DNA of 61,327 bases from positions 1 through 61,327 of the IMG/VR virus record IMGVR_UViG_3300009503_000003; one strand, given 5' to 3'. The notes beneath the pieces are model-generated. The model was not told where the DNA came from and made no database searches. It saw nothing but the letters and a program-made list of their open reading frames with translations. Shown in pieces: positions 6,988-15,050 of this stretch. Each line of letters opens with the position of its first letter. The first letter of the stretch is position 1. Made by a program: the position numbers and the translations under genes. Origin of the DNA: a virus.

Positions 6988-8421
6988 ATGACCAATACCT
7001 ATTCCGTAAATTCGTTATCTAATTATGTCTTGCCTTATGAATTAAATGAGAAGATAAATACTATAATGATATCTTCCAAAAAGAACAACACCATCCCGGG
7101 CCATATACTATTACATGGCCCGGCAGGGACAGGGAAAACAACACTGGCCAGAGTTATTGCCAATGAATTCCATATCCCATTAATAACTTTCGAAGGTGTT
7201 ACTTTGAATAGCTTGGATAAACTTAAGATATTAATCCCGATAACCGAACCCGGCGCAGTGCTATTTATAGACGAGATCCATAGCACAAACAAGAAAATCC
7301 TTGAGGCAATCTATTCCATTATGGAAGATAACTCTATGCTATTAGATAGCACTACCAAATTCTTGTTAGCCCCTATCTGCGTGATAGGCGCCACAACTGA
7401 GTTGTCTAAGATAGAAAAACCATTAATCGATAGGTTTGTGTATAAATTAAACTTCCCGGTATACTCCATACCCGAACTTGTAAAAATTGCTTACAAGATG
7501 GCTACTGTATTTAATTTAGATATAACTCCAAAGGCTTATAATACGCTGGCCGTAGTCGCAAGAGGAGTGCCAAGGGTGTTAAGAACATTTATCCAAGATC
7601 TTAAGAATTATTCAATAGTTAATAATATTCCACAAATAACTGAAAGCATTCTTTGTGAATATTTATCCAAAAATAAAATAGATCCACTTACTGGATTAAA
7701 TGAAGTGGATTTAAAAATTCTTAAGGTATTGGAAACCGGCCCTAAATCACCATCAACTATAGCCGCTAAGGCAGGTATTGACGAAGATACTTATCGTAAA
7801 AATCATGAGGTATTTTTAATTGGGAATGATTTTGTCGATATATCGCCAAGAGGAAGAGTATTAGCTACAAAGGGATCGGCAATGTTAAATGGCTATGTGA
7901 GAAGCGCGTCTATCCTATACACGGGAACCCATACCCCGGAGTATAAAATGTCTGAAGAAGATAACCGTTTAATTGAAAAAATATTTTTCGTTTGCGATAC
8001 TACGGTTAATCCGCCTGGGATGATAATGACGTATATCCAGTCTGACGCATTCAAAACTGAAGACGCCGGAAGATTAATAAGTATATTGCTGAAATTTAAG
8101 GATTCGCTTCGAGATCCAGATCATGAAAAAGTTACTAAATTGAAAATATACTTCTCCGAGTATATAAGCTTGTTGATTCAAGCGGCTATACCTATAGTAA
8201 TGCCTCGCATAGTTATAAATAACAGAAAAGAAATAACCCGCTTTTTTGTTAATAGATCTGCATTTAAGAAAGAAATACTCCAAGAAATTTATAGTTGGAT
8301 TACTACTGGTTTGTTTGATTTTGATAATACATTCAAAACTAATACCAACATAGATCGTAAAGAACTTGCGGAGTATTTAAAATCACTGCGAAAATCAATC
8401 GCCAAAGAGTTGGGTATATAA
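6988..8421 (+). CDS. RuvB-like AAA+ ATPase with C-terminal extension
   Basis: The start is the ATG at 6988 after aggagga. 477 aa. Walker A GPAGTGKT (44-51), Walker B FIDEIH (93-98), sensor 1 GATTE (134-138), DRF (148-150) and the sensor-2 region RGVPRVLR (192-199) follow RuvB closely. So does a winged helix (about 235-300) ending SPRGRVLA. RuvB drives Holliday-junction branch migration. Bacterial RuvB is about 335 aa, so this protein has an extra 140-170 residue C-terminal region of unknown role. No RuvA or RuvC is recognised nearby. It follows two membrane-protein genes and converges on the nuclease gene with a 27-bp overlap. A helicase loader or other clamp-loader-like ATPase is the main alternative. 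Confidence 0.87.
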   Translation: MTNTYSVNSLSNYVLPYELNEKINTIMISSKKNNTIPGHILLHGPAGTGKTTLARVIANEFHIPLITFEGVTLNSLDKLKILIPITEPGAVLFIDEIHSTNKKILEAIYSIMEDNSMLLDSTTKFLLAPICVIGATTELSKIEKPLIDRFVYKLNFPVYSIPELVKIAYKMATVFNLDITPKAYNTLAVVARGVPRVLRTFIQDLKNYSIVNNIPQITESILCEYLSKNKIDPLTGLNEVDLKILKVLETGPKSPSTIAAKAGIDEDTYRKNHEVFLIGNDFVDISPRGRVLATKGSAMLNGYVRSASILYTGTHTPEYKMSEEDNRLIEKIFFVCDTTVNPPGMIMTYIQSDAFKTEDAGRLISILLKFKDSLRDPDHEKVTKLKIYFSEYISLLIQAAIPIVMPRIVINNRKEITRFFVNRSAFKKEILQEIYSWITTGLFDFDNTFKTNTNIDRKELAEYLKSLRKSIAKELGI

Positions 8422-9171
8422 TTGGTAAGACTTAATCAATGATAGCCATAGTTCAATTGCTTTTTCCATATTTATCGCTTTAACTTCAAATTCACGATTG
8501 GTTTTGTCAAACCTAAATATATACCCTTCAGTAGGCAATATATTTAATGTTTCATGACAGGCTATAGCATACGCCGCTATTTGTAATTCATAGGTTGGAT
8601 ATATCCCATTCGACGTTTTCCAATCACAGATCGCTAGCGTATTATTTATATACGCTAGCGAATCCAACCTACCACCATAATTGAAATTATTAGAGGCCAC
8701 TGCAGTATCCGCCAACACAAAGGTAAGATTATACCTTTTTAACATCTTTAAAAAATTGTTGAATCCTACTTCTGTATCCACCGTAAGTGTAGGGTAATAC
8801 ATTTCATTTTTTAATGAATGTATAATATAAGCGTCAATTAACTCGTGAATCTTGGTCCCTACATCTCCAGCGGTTTTCATAATATTAGTTGGGGTAGTCC
8901 CAGCATTAGCGGCAATAGCCTCTATATCTTTAACAGATGCATATCCATCTTTAGATATCTTCTCAATTACTTTGTTTTTAAAATCTTCAACCGCTTGCTC
9001 AATCGCCCATTTCCGTAATTTCTTGGCTTTTGTACCTCCTATAAAATCTAATATTTTAGTAACAGATGGTAAATCTTCCTTAATTAATTTACCATCTAAA
9101 CTATAAATATCATAAAAATGCTTATAGTCTTTCTGCTTGAACTTTACGGAATAGTTGGGACTAATGTTCAT
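8395..9171 (-). CDS. PD-(D/E)XK nuclease (RecB/Cas4-like exonuclease family)
   Basis: 258 aa. The catalytic core is GRLDSL (about 168-173), then CDWKTSN (about 180-186), then a Q...AAYA motif about 14 residues on, giving the D...D-x-K...Q pattern of Cas4/RecB-type nucleases. Without the Cas4 iron-sulphur cysteine set it is more like a phage recombination exonuclease. It likely processes DNA ends for recombination with the helicase upstream. Its ATG shares an A with the previous stop (TAATG), and its 3' end overlaps the convergent RuvB-like gene by 27 bp. Confidence 0.83.
   Translation of the reverse strand: MNISPNYSVKFKQKDYKHFYDIYSLDGKLIKEDLPSVTKILDFIGGTKAKKLRKWAIEQAVEDFKNKVIEKISKDGYASVKDIEAIAANAGTTPTNIMKTAGDVGTKIHELIDAYIIHSLKNEMYYPTLTVDTEVGFNNFLKMLKRYNLTFVLADTAVASNNFNYGGRLDSLAYINNTLAICDWKTSNGIYPTYELQIAAYAIACHETLNILPTEGYIFRFDKTNREFEVKAINMEKAIELWLSLIKSYQLYTQLFGD
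8592..8670. repeat. Nested inverted repeats, intragenic
   Basis: An inner perfect 10-bp hairpin (cgctagcgta / tacgctagcg, 8632-8660) is enclosed by a second pair, aggttggat (8592-8600) and atccaacct (8662-8670). Both lie within the catalytic-core codons of the PD-(D/E)XK nuclease gene. Confidence 0.8.
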
Positions 9172-9533
9172 TACTTGTCTTCCTCTTTGATCTCTTCCTC
9201 AGGAATTGAAAGAATTTCTTTCAATTCCTCTGGAGGAGGTTCAACCGGAGTCTCTTCCGATTCGACAACCTTGGCAGTCTCTTCCTCTTTCTTTTCCTCT
9301 ACTGTCGGTTTAGGCGTAATAATTCTGCCATCCGGGGTCAGAATATTCTGTTTCATTAACGATTGCTTTATCTTTTCAACCGTCTCCCCAATCTTTTTCT
9401 GAATTTCAATTTCAGAAAAAGATTTCTTATCTATAAGTAACTCTATCAACGCCTGCTGCTGTACTGCTAAAGTATTAATATCATTAGCTAAAGCCATTAA
9501 TACTTTAGATATATCCATTTGCTTTTTCATCAT
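9171..9533 (-). CDS. Hypothetical acidic-tailed protein, 120 aa
   Basis: Shine-Dalgarno ggaggg six bases before the ATG. The N-terminal 65 residues form a helical segment with Gln-rich heptads (LAVQQQALIELLIDKK). Residues 80-120 are almost entirely acidic and proline-rich (VEEKKEEETAKVVESEETP). The acidic tail recalls partner-recruiting tails of single-strand binding and recombination proteins, but there is no OB fold here. Lies between helicase and nuclease genes. A 13-bp hairpin at 9201-9229 occupies its tail codons. Confidence 0.7.
   Translation of the reverse strand: MMKKQMDISKVLMALANDINTLAVQQQALIELLIDKKSFSEIEIQKKIGETVEKIKQSLMKQNILTPDGRIITPKPTVEEKKEEETAKVVESEETPVEPPPEELKEILSIPEEEIKEEDK
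9201..9229. repeat. Perfect 13-bp inverted repeat, intragenic
   Basis: Arms aggaattgaaaga and tctttcaattcct around a 3-base loop, in the 120-aa gene. Confidence 0.88.
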
Positions 9534-9924
9534 TTTTTCCCTCCTTCATTTTTTCTAGCATCTTTTTCATATTCCTGTTATATATACTCTGAACTTTTTC
9601 AGATGTATCCTTATACTTATATTCCCTTTTTATACTACCATATTGTGATCTTATATATAACATCAAAAATTTAAGGTCATGCAACGTTTCTGAATTTCTC
9701 AAGCAGGCAATAGCTTTTGGGATATCATGGTAAGCTTTTAATTCATTATACCCTTTTAACTTTATATGTTTTAAAAAAGTATTTATTAGTCTATAATCAA
9801 TTATTCTATCTTTTGGGATATACATTATTTTCTTATCTTGCAACCAACGAGTAATATATCTATACCAATTTATAGTCTTCCATGATTTTATATTCTCTAA
9901 TATTTCTAAATCATTATCGATCAT
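9505..9924 (-). CDS. Hypothetical protein, 139 aa
   Basis: I start at the ATG at 9924 (IDNDLEILENIKSW), because gggagg lies six bases upstream; a longer frame would begin within the helicase gene. Basic, tryptophan and tyrosine rich, all-helical in appearance. The 3' end overlaps the start of the 120-aa gene by 29 bases. It sits in the helicase-nuclease operon, so a recombination accessory role is plausible. No family recognised. Confidence 0.65.
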   Translation of the reverse strand: MIDNDLEILENIKSWKTINWYRYITRWLQDKKIMYIPKDRIIDYRLINTFLKHIKLKGYNELKAYHDIPKAIACLRNSETLHDLKFLMLYIRSQYGSIKREYKYKDTSEKVQSIYNRNMKKMLEKMKEGKNDEKANGYI

Positions 9925-9934
9925 GCCACCTCCC

Positions 9935-11476
9935 TCACCGTAGAATTCTAATCTTAACATTTTTTTCTACGTATTCCTCTATATTACCTGCAGGAACTTC
10001 TTGTATTGCAAAACCTTCCTCAAGTATATGTTGTTTTCTTTTTTTAGAATGAGAAGTAAGCCATTTAATATTATAGTCATAGATATCAAAATAATAACTA
10101 ATAGCCTTCCCTGGGTGTATGCGCATAGCCCGACCAATTAACTGAATTGTGGATATCTTCGCTTCTTCCGCCCGAACATTTATTATACATGCTAATGAAG
10201 GAATATCTACCCCTTCATTGATTACAGTAGATATTAAAATAGGTAAGGACCCATTTTTAAAATCATGCAAATATTTGTTTCGCATATCAGATTCTTCTGA
10301 TCCATTAAGAAAGATAACTTTATCCTCACCCATTACTTTTTTTAACCCCTCCAACAAAAAATCGCCATGGGCAATTCTTTGGACAGCAATTAAAACTTGA
10401 TACCCTTTTTCTACCATTTTTTTAGCTATTTTTATAGCTAAAAGATTCCGCTCTGGATTAGTAGAAACTTTATCAGTATAAAATAAATTATAATTAGATG
10501 CCCCTTTAGATCTGCCATGATTATAATGCACAAATATTATCTCTATAGGTATCAATAATCCTTGTTTTATAAGGTCATGAGGTGTAGCCGTATATATCAC
10601 GTCAGCTATCCCCGCCCGAATAAAACAATCCCTATTGTCTGCCCTGTATCCGTATGTAGTTGCACTAAAGCCATATCGCCAAAATGCGGAATTCATTTTC
10701 TGAATTAATTTGTAGGCCCCTCTTGCAGCTACATGATGACACTCATCAATTATAACCATTTTAGGTGTAAGTATCAAATCTTTAAATATTTTATCTCTAT
10801 TCTCTTTATTCTCTAATAATTTTAAAGATTTGGCGTCATCGGTATCATCGCTATCCTGTTTTATCTTTTCCTTTTTCATATCCCCATACGCAGCTAATAG
10901 ACTTTGGATCATCGCTACTGTTATATCTCCAGGTTCATATTTCCCATCGCCAAATATACCTACCTTCACGCCGGTATATTTTTCTATATACTCTCGCAAT
11001 TGATACAATAATTCGAGTTTTTGAGTTAATACCAATGTCTTGGTATTTATCATTCGACAAGTTAACGCAATTACATACGTCTTGCCACCTCCAGTCGCTA
11101 TTTGGATTAGCCCTCGATTATAGCCCATTATTTGTTTTATAGCCGCTAATTGGTGAGGCCATGGTTTGTAAGGTAATTTCTCCAAATCTGAAATATCCTG
11201 GAACGAAGTTGGTGGTAATGTAGGGTATTTTAATTCATACTCTATTTGGCTTCCCCGTAATATATTTATGACATCATTTAATAAGCCTGTAGGGAATTTT
11301 TGGGATTTATAAAATAAATGAACTTTGCCATCCCAGCCGCCATTTTGAAACATAGTAGTGAACCTAGCCCCATCACTATCATATGATAGGGCTAGGTCTA
11401 TTTTATTGAATATCTCAGGAGATAATGAAGGGTATACCTGAGAATAGGAGTTCCCTATTACAATGCTATATTTCAT
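9935..11476 (-). CDS. SF2 DEAD/DECH-box DNA helicase (UvsW-like)
   Basis: 513 aa. Motif I ATGGGKT (127-133), motif II DECH (about 243-246), motif III SATT, and motif VI QLIGRAMR (about 445) define a superfamily 2 helicase. The family includes phage UvsW and RecG/XPB-like enzymes, which unwind branched DNA and help switch to recombination-driven replication. An N-terminal region of about 100 residues precedes the helicase core (PWPHQLAAI). The start overlaps the upstream stop (ATGA), without its own ribosome site. Together with the nuclease, the SSB candidate and the RuvB-like ATPase it forms a recombination set. Confidence 0.92.
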   Translation of the reverse strand: MKYSIVIGNSYSQVYPSLSPEIFNKIDLALSYDSDGARFTTMFQNGGWDGKVHLFYKSQKFPTGLLNDVINILRGSQIEYELKYPTLPPTSFQDISDLEKLPYKPWPHQLAAIKQIMGYNRGLIQIATGGGKTYVIALTCRMINTKTLVLTQKLELLYQLREYIEKYTGVKVGIFGDGKYEPGDITVAMIQSLLAAYGDMKKEKIKQDSDDTDDAKSLKLLENKENRDKIFKDLILTPKMVIIDECHHVAARGAYKLIQKMNSAFWRYGFSATTYGYRADNRDCFIRAGIADVIYTATPHDLIKQGLLIPIEIIFVHYNHGRSKGASNYNLFYTDKVSTNPERNLLAIKIAKKMVEKGYQVLIAVQRIAHGDFLLEGLKKVMGEDKVIFLNGSEESDMRNKYLHDFKNGSLPILISTVINEGVDIPSLACIINVRAEEAKISTIQLIGRAMRIHPGKAISYYFDIYDYNIKWLTSHSKKRKQHILEEGFAIQEVPAGNIEEYVEKNVKIRILR

Positions 11477-12201
11477 TTTGTTGGTGTTATATGCCTATTT
11501 ATTAAAGACTGCAACTTCTTTTGTATCTCCTCATTGGTACCTATCGCCGCATTTTGCATATTGGAAAATGGTGCGCCTGGTACATTCGTTGTAGGATTAT
11601 AAATCGTTGTTGCAGGTCCCTCTAAAGGTATATCCTCTACTTGCTCATTGATTGGCTGATACACAGGCATACCTGATACATTTGTATTTGGTAAAAATGG
11701 CGTTGTCGTACTAGGTAATTGAGGTGTATTAGGAACAGTATTACTAGTAGAATTATCATTATTCCCCATAAATTTATTAACTACTTTGATAGTTATGTCA
11801 TATGCAACATCTACAAGTTGTTCCAAATCAGTTATAGTGGCGCCCTTACTCAAGGCAATCACCATATCCGCCACCGTTTTAAATGTAGATTGCATTAGAA
11901 TTTGCATATCCTTTCCCACACTTACGTAATTAAGATTTAAAGGATTTTTTGGCGTAACATTATAATTCGGGGCAATACCCCCCGCTTTCATATCAATGAT
12001 ATTATTAAAATAATATCCTTTATTACTTCTGGTTAATTCCAAGGTGTATGTATTCCCCACGGATAAGTTAGGTCCACTAAATTGGTATATATCTCCAATT
12101 GAAGAACTATATAACATAAAAGATTTATTGTTCTTCGAATTCATAGGACCTTTAACATCCATAATGGTTGCTTCCATTGTTACTGTGTTTTGGTTATTCA
12201 T
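11473..12201 (-). CDS. Possible single-strand DNA binding (OB-fold) protein
   Basis: I start at the ATG at 12201 (NNQNTVTMEATIMDVKG), five bases after ggaggag; 242 aa. Residues 5-70 read as consecutive beta strands with an OB-like pattern (MEATIMDVKG, FMLYSSSIGDIYQF, NTYTLELTRS). A helical segment (about 100-150) and a disordered Asn/Thr/Pro-rich tail follow. Its place at the head of the helicase operon and its own strong promoter support a replication or SSB role. There is no acidic SSB tail, so this is a fold-level guess. Confidence 0.5.
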   Translation of the reverse strand: MNNQNTVTMEATIMDVKGPMNSKNNKSFMLYSSSIGDIYQFSGPNLSVGNTYTLELTRSNKGYYFNNIIDMKAGGIAPNYNVTPKNPLNLNYVSVGKDMQILMQSTFKTVADMVIALSKGATITDLEQLVDVAYDITIKVVNKFMGNNDNSTSNTVPNTPQLPSTTTPFLPNTNVSGMPVYQPINEQVEDIPLEGPATTIYNPTTNVPGAPFSNMQNAAIGTNEEIQKKLQSLINRHITPTK

Positions 12202-12228
12202 TTCTCCTCCCATTCTCTAGTTTTAAAT

Positions 12229-12257
12229 ATAATAGCAAAAAATAAAACCTTTGTCAA
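12229..12257 (-). promoter_or_regulatory. Sigma-70-type promoter for the recombination operon
   Basis: On the minus strand: TTGACA (12257-12252), a 17-bp spacer, TATTAT (12234-12229). It lies between the 300-aa gene and the OB-fold gene, about 30 bp before the latter's start. Near-consensus and correctly spaced. Confidence 0.85.
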
Positions 12258-13160
12258 CTACTTATTAAAATTAATTTTGTACTTATTTCTTATATCCTTA
12301 AAAAATTGGTTATCCGCCACAACTTCCGGTAGGTACTTCATTATCTCACTTTGCTTGATGAATTTTAACATCTTCTGCCGCCTAAATTTCATAAACTGAA
12401 AAGCATACGTCTGTCTAATGGAATACCCATCAAATTTTTTTAATTGCTCTTCATCCATAATATTAAAAATATCCTGAATTCTGCGTAAAGTATTCTCCGA
12501 TATTTTTATATTTTGCTGTTCTAAATATTCTATAAATCGTATATTTTTTTTGTACTTATAAATCGCTTGCATAATCGCTTGACGAACATGCCTGCGGGCG
12601 ATACTCATTCTTAATGGTAACGTCAATTTTGGTATTGGTTTATACTCAGGATCTGGTTTGCTACTTTTATCTGTAGGTAATTTAAAATATTTTATAGACT
12701 TTAATGCCGACATATCCCCGTTTTTTAATCGTTCTAATTTCTGCGCATGCATTTCATTATATTTATTTTCACTTCTTTCTTTCTTTTTAAGTATTCTATC
12801 CTTCACTTTCTCAAGGTCCACCTTAGGCCCTTTGAATGTATAGAAATTAAAAAATTTACTACTCGCTTTCCAATACGATTTAACTTTTCTTATTCTTATA
12901 ACTTTTTTCTCTTTAAAACTCCATAAATTAATAAATTCCCTATACCGCAGGAATATACTACCTATCTTCAACATCTTGACTATGTACCCTTCATTAATAC
13001 ATTTTATTACTTCATCTTTAAATTTTTCGTATATCTCCCTAAATTTTCTCTGATCTTCTTTGGGATACCCTTTTAATATTTCTTTAACGATAGTTACATC
13101 TTGAATTGATTCTTGCTCAATGGCAGGATTATTTTTTTGGTATATGCGATCAATAGACAT
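12258..13160 (-). CDS. Hypothetical basic protein, 300 aa
   Basis: I place the start at the ATG at 13160 (SIDRIYQKNNPAIEQ). A longer frame to 13214 would be read out of the GC-rich structured block and has unrelated composition (SEPQADLFPFPFPRK). Very basic, helical, with repeated RK-rich segments (IARRHVRQAIMQAIYKYKK, RRIQDIFNIMDEEQL). Nucleic-acid binding is likely from charge. It directly follows the structured block at 13180-13383 in the same direction, so the block may be its leader. No family recognised. Confidence 0.7.
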   Translation of the reverse strand: MSIDRIYQKNNPAIEQESIQDVTIVKEILKGYPKEDQRKFREIYEKFKDEVIKCINEGYIVKMLKIGSIFLRYREFINLWSFKEKKVIRIRKVKSYWKASSKFFNFYTFKGPKVDLEKVKDRILKKKERSENKYNEMHAQKLERLKNGDMSALKSIKYFKLPTDKSSKPDPEYKPIPKLTLPLRMSIARRHVRQAIMQAIYKYKKNIRFIEYLEQQNIKISENTLRRIQDIFNIMDEEQLKKFDGYSIRQTYAFQFMKFRRQKMLKFIKQSEIMKYLPEVVADNQFFKDIRNKYKINFNK

Positions 13161-13179
13161 GATTTTTCTTGGAAAAGGG

Positions 13180-13383
13180 AACGGGAACAGGTCAGCCTGG
13201 GGCTCCGACGCCATGTCCAGGCGGCCCAGGCCGCCTGGGGGGCTGACCCTCCCGTTTTAAAGACCCGCCCGGTTGCGCATGCTTTCGCAGAGGCGTGGCG
13301 GGTATATTTTAAAATTGACCTGCCTGCATGGGGGTAGGTAAATATCGGTCGGATATTTACCTACGGCCAGAGGCCCGGCAGGT
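13180..13383. ncRNA. GC-rich multi-hairpin block, probable structured RNA
   Basis: About 200 bases of strikingly GC-rich sequence in an AT-rich genome, with no credible protein. Three domains fold locally. Domain 3: aacggga (13180-13186) with tcccgtt (13250-13256), then ggtcagcc (13190-13197) with ggctgacc (13241-13248), enclosing ccaggcgg/ccgcctgg (13217-13238). Domain 2: acccgcc (13263-13269) with ggcgggt (13297-13303), enclosing tgcg/cgca. Domain 1: acctgcc (13318-13324) with ggcaggt (13377-13383), enclosing a perfect 12-bp stem (13334-13345 with 13353-13364). On the minus strand it would be transcribed from the promoter at 13784-13813, after the 123-aa gene and before the 300-aa gene. I match it to no known RNA class. 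A repetitive palindromic element is the alternative. Confidence 0.6.
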
Positions 13384-13392
13384 ACCATTAAA

Positions 13393-13764
13393 TTACTTCT
13401 TTATTTTAATTATTTGCTGCTTTATTGTATTATATATTAAATCAATTATACTACCTATCAAAGCTTTTTTGCTCTTTTCAGGAAGTATTTTATATATGAA
13501 TCTACCTACACCACCTAATTTATTCTTCAAAATAGGGTCTATATAATCAAACAAAACTTCTACAGCTAATGCCTTTGCTTCTTCACCGGTAGTGTCTTTG
13601 AACTCAGCTTTGATATTATTAATTTCGGCTATGATAGATTTGATAACTAAAGCTATATTAGAAATAGCTTCTTTATCTAATGTTTTTATTTCCTTTAAAC
13701 TAACCACAGATTCCGCTAATTTCTTTAATTTACTTATTTCTTCTGTCAATTGTTCTTTCGTCAT
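13393..13764 (-). CDS. Hypothetical protein, 123 aa
   Basis: Strong Shine-Dalgarno (aggaggag) and a consensus promoter just upstream. The N-terminal 60 residues are helical and charged (EEISKLKKLAESVVSLKEIKTL). The C-terminal half has Gly and hydrophobic stretches (LGGVGRFIYKILPEKSKKALIGSI) that could be amphipathic. No transmembrane helix long enough to be sure of. The GC-rich structured block starts 10 bases after its stop, so the two are probably one transcript. Unknown function. Confidence 0.75.
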   Translation of the reverse strand: MTKEQLTEEISKLKKLAESVVSLKEIKTLDKEAISNIALVIKSIIAEINNIKAEFKDTTGEEAKALAVEVLFDYIDPILKNKLGGVGRFIYKILPEKSKKALIGSIIDLIYNTIKQQIIKIKK

Positions 13765-13783
13765 TTCTCCTCCTGTTAAAAAA

Positions 13784-13813
13784 ATTATACCATTTTTAAA
13801 ATCAAAATGTCAA
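13784..13813 (-). promoter_or_regulatory. Consensus sigma-70 promoter
   Basis: On the minus strand: TTGACA (13813-13808), an 18-bp spacer, TATAAT (13789-13784), both hexamers perfect. It directs transcription through the 123-aa gene, the GC-rich structured block and the 300-aa gene, and overlaps the stop of the 103-aa gene. Confidence 0.9.
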
Positions 13814-14121
13814 CTTAATTTTTTCCTGTATGAAATCACCAACTCATCCCCGGTATAAGGCGCTTGTGTAAATGTTATAGTTTTATTATCTATTTCTAAT
13901 GTATAATCAACTCCACTTTTCCTTAATAATCCTCTCAAGAAAACATGCTCTGACCCGGGGACACATTCGTAATTTAAAACAAAAGATACTTTTGAACCAT
14001 TGCATTCGGAGGTATGGTCTTCTTTGTCTATGTACAACTGACCACTTTCAAACACGGAATTATCAATTTCATCTAAAGTTACTGTTTTAGTCTTTATTTG
14101 TGTATTGCCACGTATTTGCAT
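13810..14121 (-). CDS. Small protein with tail-fibre beta-sandwich module
   Basis: 103 aa. The C-terminal 45 residues (VFLRGLLRKSGVDYTLE, ITFTQAPYTGDELVISY) match a module at the C-termini of the 440-aa and 319-aa fibre proteins and repeated three times in the 593-aa baseplate-region protein. It looks like a detached fibre tip, or a short fibre subunit. Shine-Dalgarno ggggg four bases upstream. Confidence 0.75.
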   Translation of the reverse strand: MQIRGNTQIKTKTVTLDEIDNSVFESGQLYIDKEDHTSECNGSKVSFVLNYECVPGSEHVFLRGLLRKSGVDYTLEIDNKTITFTQAPYTGDELVISYRKKLS

Positions 14122-14133
14122 CTATCCCCCTTT

Positions 14134-14991
14134 TTAAACATATTGCCCTTTAGCTATTAGTATTCTACCCCTCTCAATCTTATTTTCATACATAATAGTT
14201 AATTTTACTTGCTCACGAGTGGAATTGCCATATTCTTTTAATTCTGCATAGTCTGTAATACCATTAGTTTCTTTCTCGTTTTGGATATACCCGCCTCTAA
14301 AAGATCCAACGTTCAATATCCATATTAATTTATCATTTAATCTTAATTTTCTATCATCAAATTCATAAGTATAATATGAATTAATCATCGCATTGTGCGA
14401 ATGCCCTCGGATAAAACAATCAATGTTCCTTATTTTTTCCTGAAAATCTAAATTTCTATTTAATGTTCCACCTAATTTTGCGTTATATCCCCTGCCATGG
14501 CGGATATGCATATTATAAATAAATCCGTGGTATGCATCCCTAAAACTTAAACTAATAATAGCTTGCCCATCCCCTAAATAAGGAACACCTAATTTACTGC
14601 AAATATATTGCGTTGAGGTTAAACCATCAACATATAAACGATGATGGTCACCATCTATCATTCCTAGACAGTTATCTTTATTTAAAATTGATAAATATTT
14701 GGGAATAATATTATGATCTAAAAAATATTTATGCTGCTTATCCTCAGCATAATACGCTTCTGGTCGATCACCAAACATTAATTTTCGCTCTTTCCTGGTT
14801 GATGGGCGGTCCTCATCAATAATATCACCTAATATAATACACTTAGCATGTTTATCATTCTTAACTATATTACACCAATTATTATAAAGGTCTTCTATAA
14901 ACGCAGGACTATTAAAATGAATATCACCTATAGGATATATGTTCAATTCTTTGTGTTTTTTTAATGGGACATCTACTCTCAGTATTCTCAT
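14134..14991 (-). CDS. Calcineurin-like metallophosphoesterase
   Basis: 285 aa, Shine-Dalgarno aaaggag. Metal-binding motifs in order: GDIH (22-25), GDIID (55-59), GDHH (114-117, in place of the usual GNH), HIRHG (162-166) and GHSH (196-199). The family hydrolyses phosphodiesters and phosphomonoesters; phage members often resemble SbcD/Mre11 nucleases or protein phosphatases. The substrate cannot be told. It lies after a strong hairpin terminator, so its expression may depend on read-through or an unseen promoter. Confidence 0.88.
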   Translation of the reverse strand: MRILRVDVPLKKHKELNIYPIGDIHFNSPAFIEDLYNNWCNIVKNDKHAKCIILGDIIDEDRPSTRKERKLMFGDRPEAYYAEDKQHKYFLDHNIIPKYLSILNKDNCLGMIDGDHHRLYVDGLTSTQYICSKLGVPYLGDGQAIISLSFRDAYHGFIYNMHIRHGRGYNAKLGGTLNRNLDFQEKIRNIDCFIRGHSHNAMINSYYTYEFDDRKLRLNDKLIWILNVGSFRGGYIQNEKETNGITDYAELKEYGNSTREQVKLTIMYENKIERGRILIAKGQYV

Positions 14992-15009
14992 GGTTCATCT
15001 CCTTTAAAA

Positions 15010-15037
15010 GGGCAGAGGGTTTAAAAACCCTCTGCCC
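15010..15037 (-). terminator. Rho-independent terminator
   Basis: Arms gggcagagggttt and aaaccctctgccc (13 bp) followed on the minus strand by TTTTAAA, 14 bases after the stop of the 440-aa fibre gene. Ends the fibre transcript before the phosphoesterase gene. Confidence 0.88.
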
Positions 15038-15050
15038 TGGGTGAGGTAGT

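Noticed and set aside
13161-13214. N-terminal extension of the 300-aa gene into the GC-rich block
   Set aside because: Composition changes abruptly and the bases form an RNA-like stem; the ATG at 13160 fits better.
13113-13546. Plus-strand reading frames over the GC-rich block
   Set aside because: They exist only because GC-rich sequence lacks stops, have odd composition, no ribosome site, and oppose the surrounding genes.
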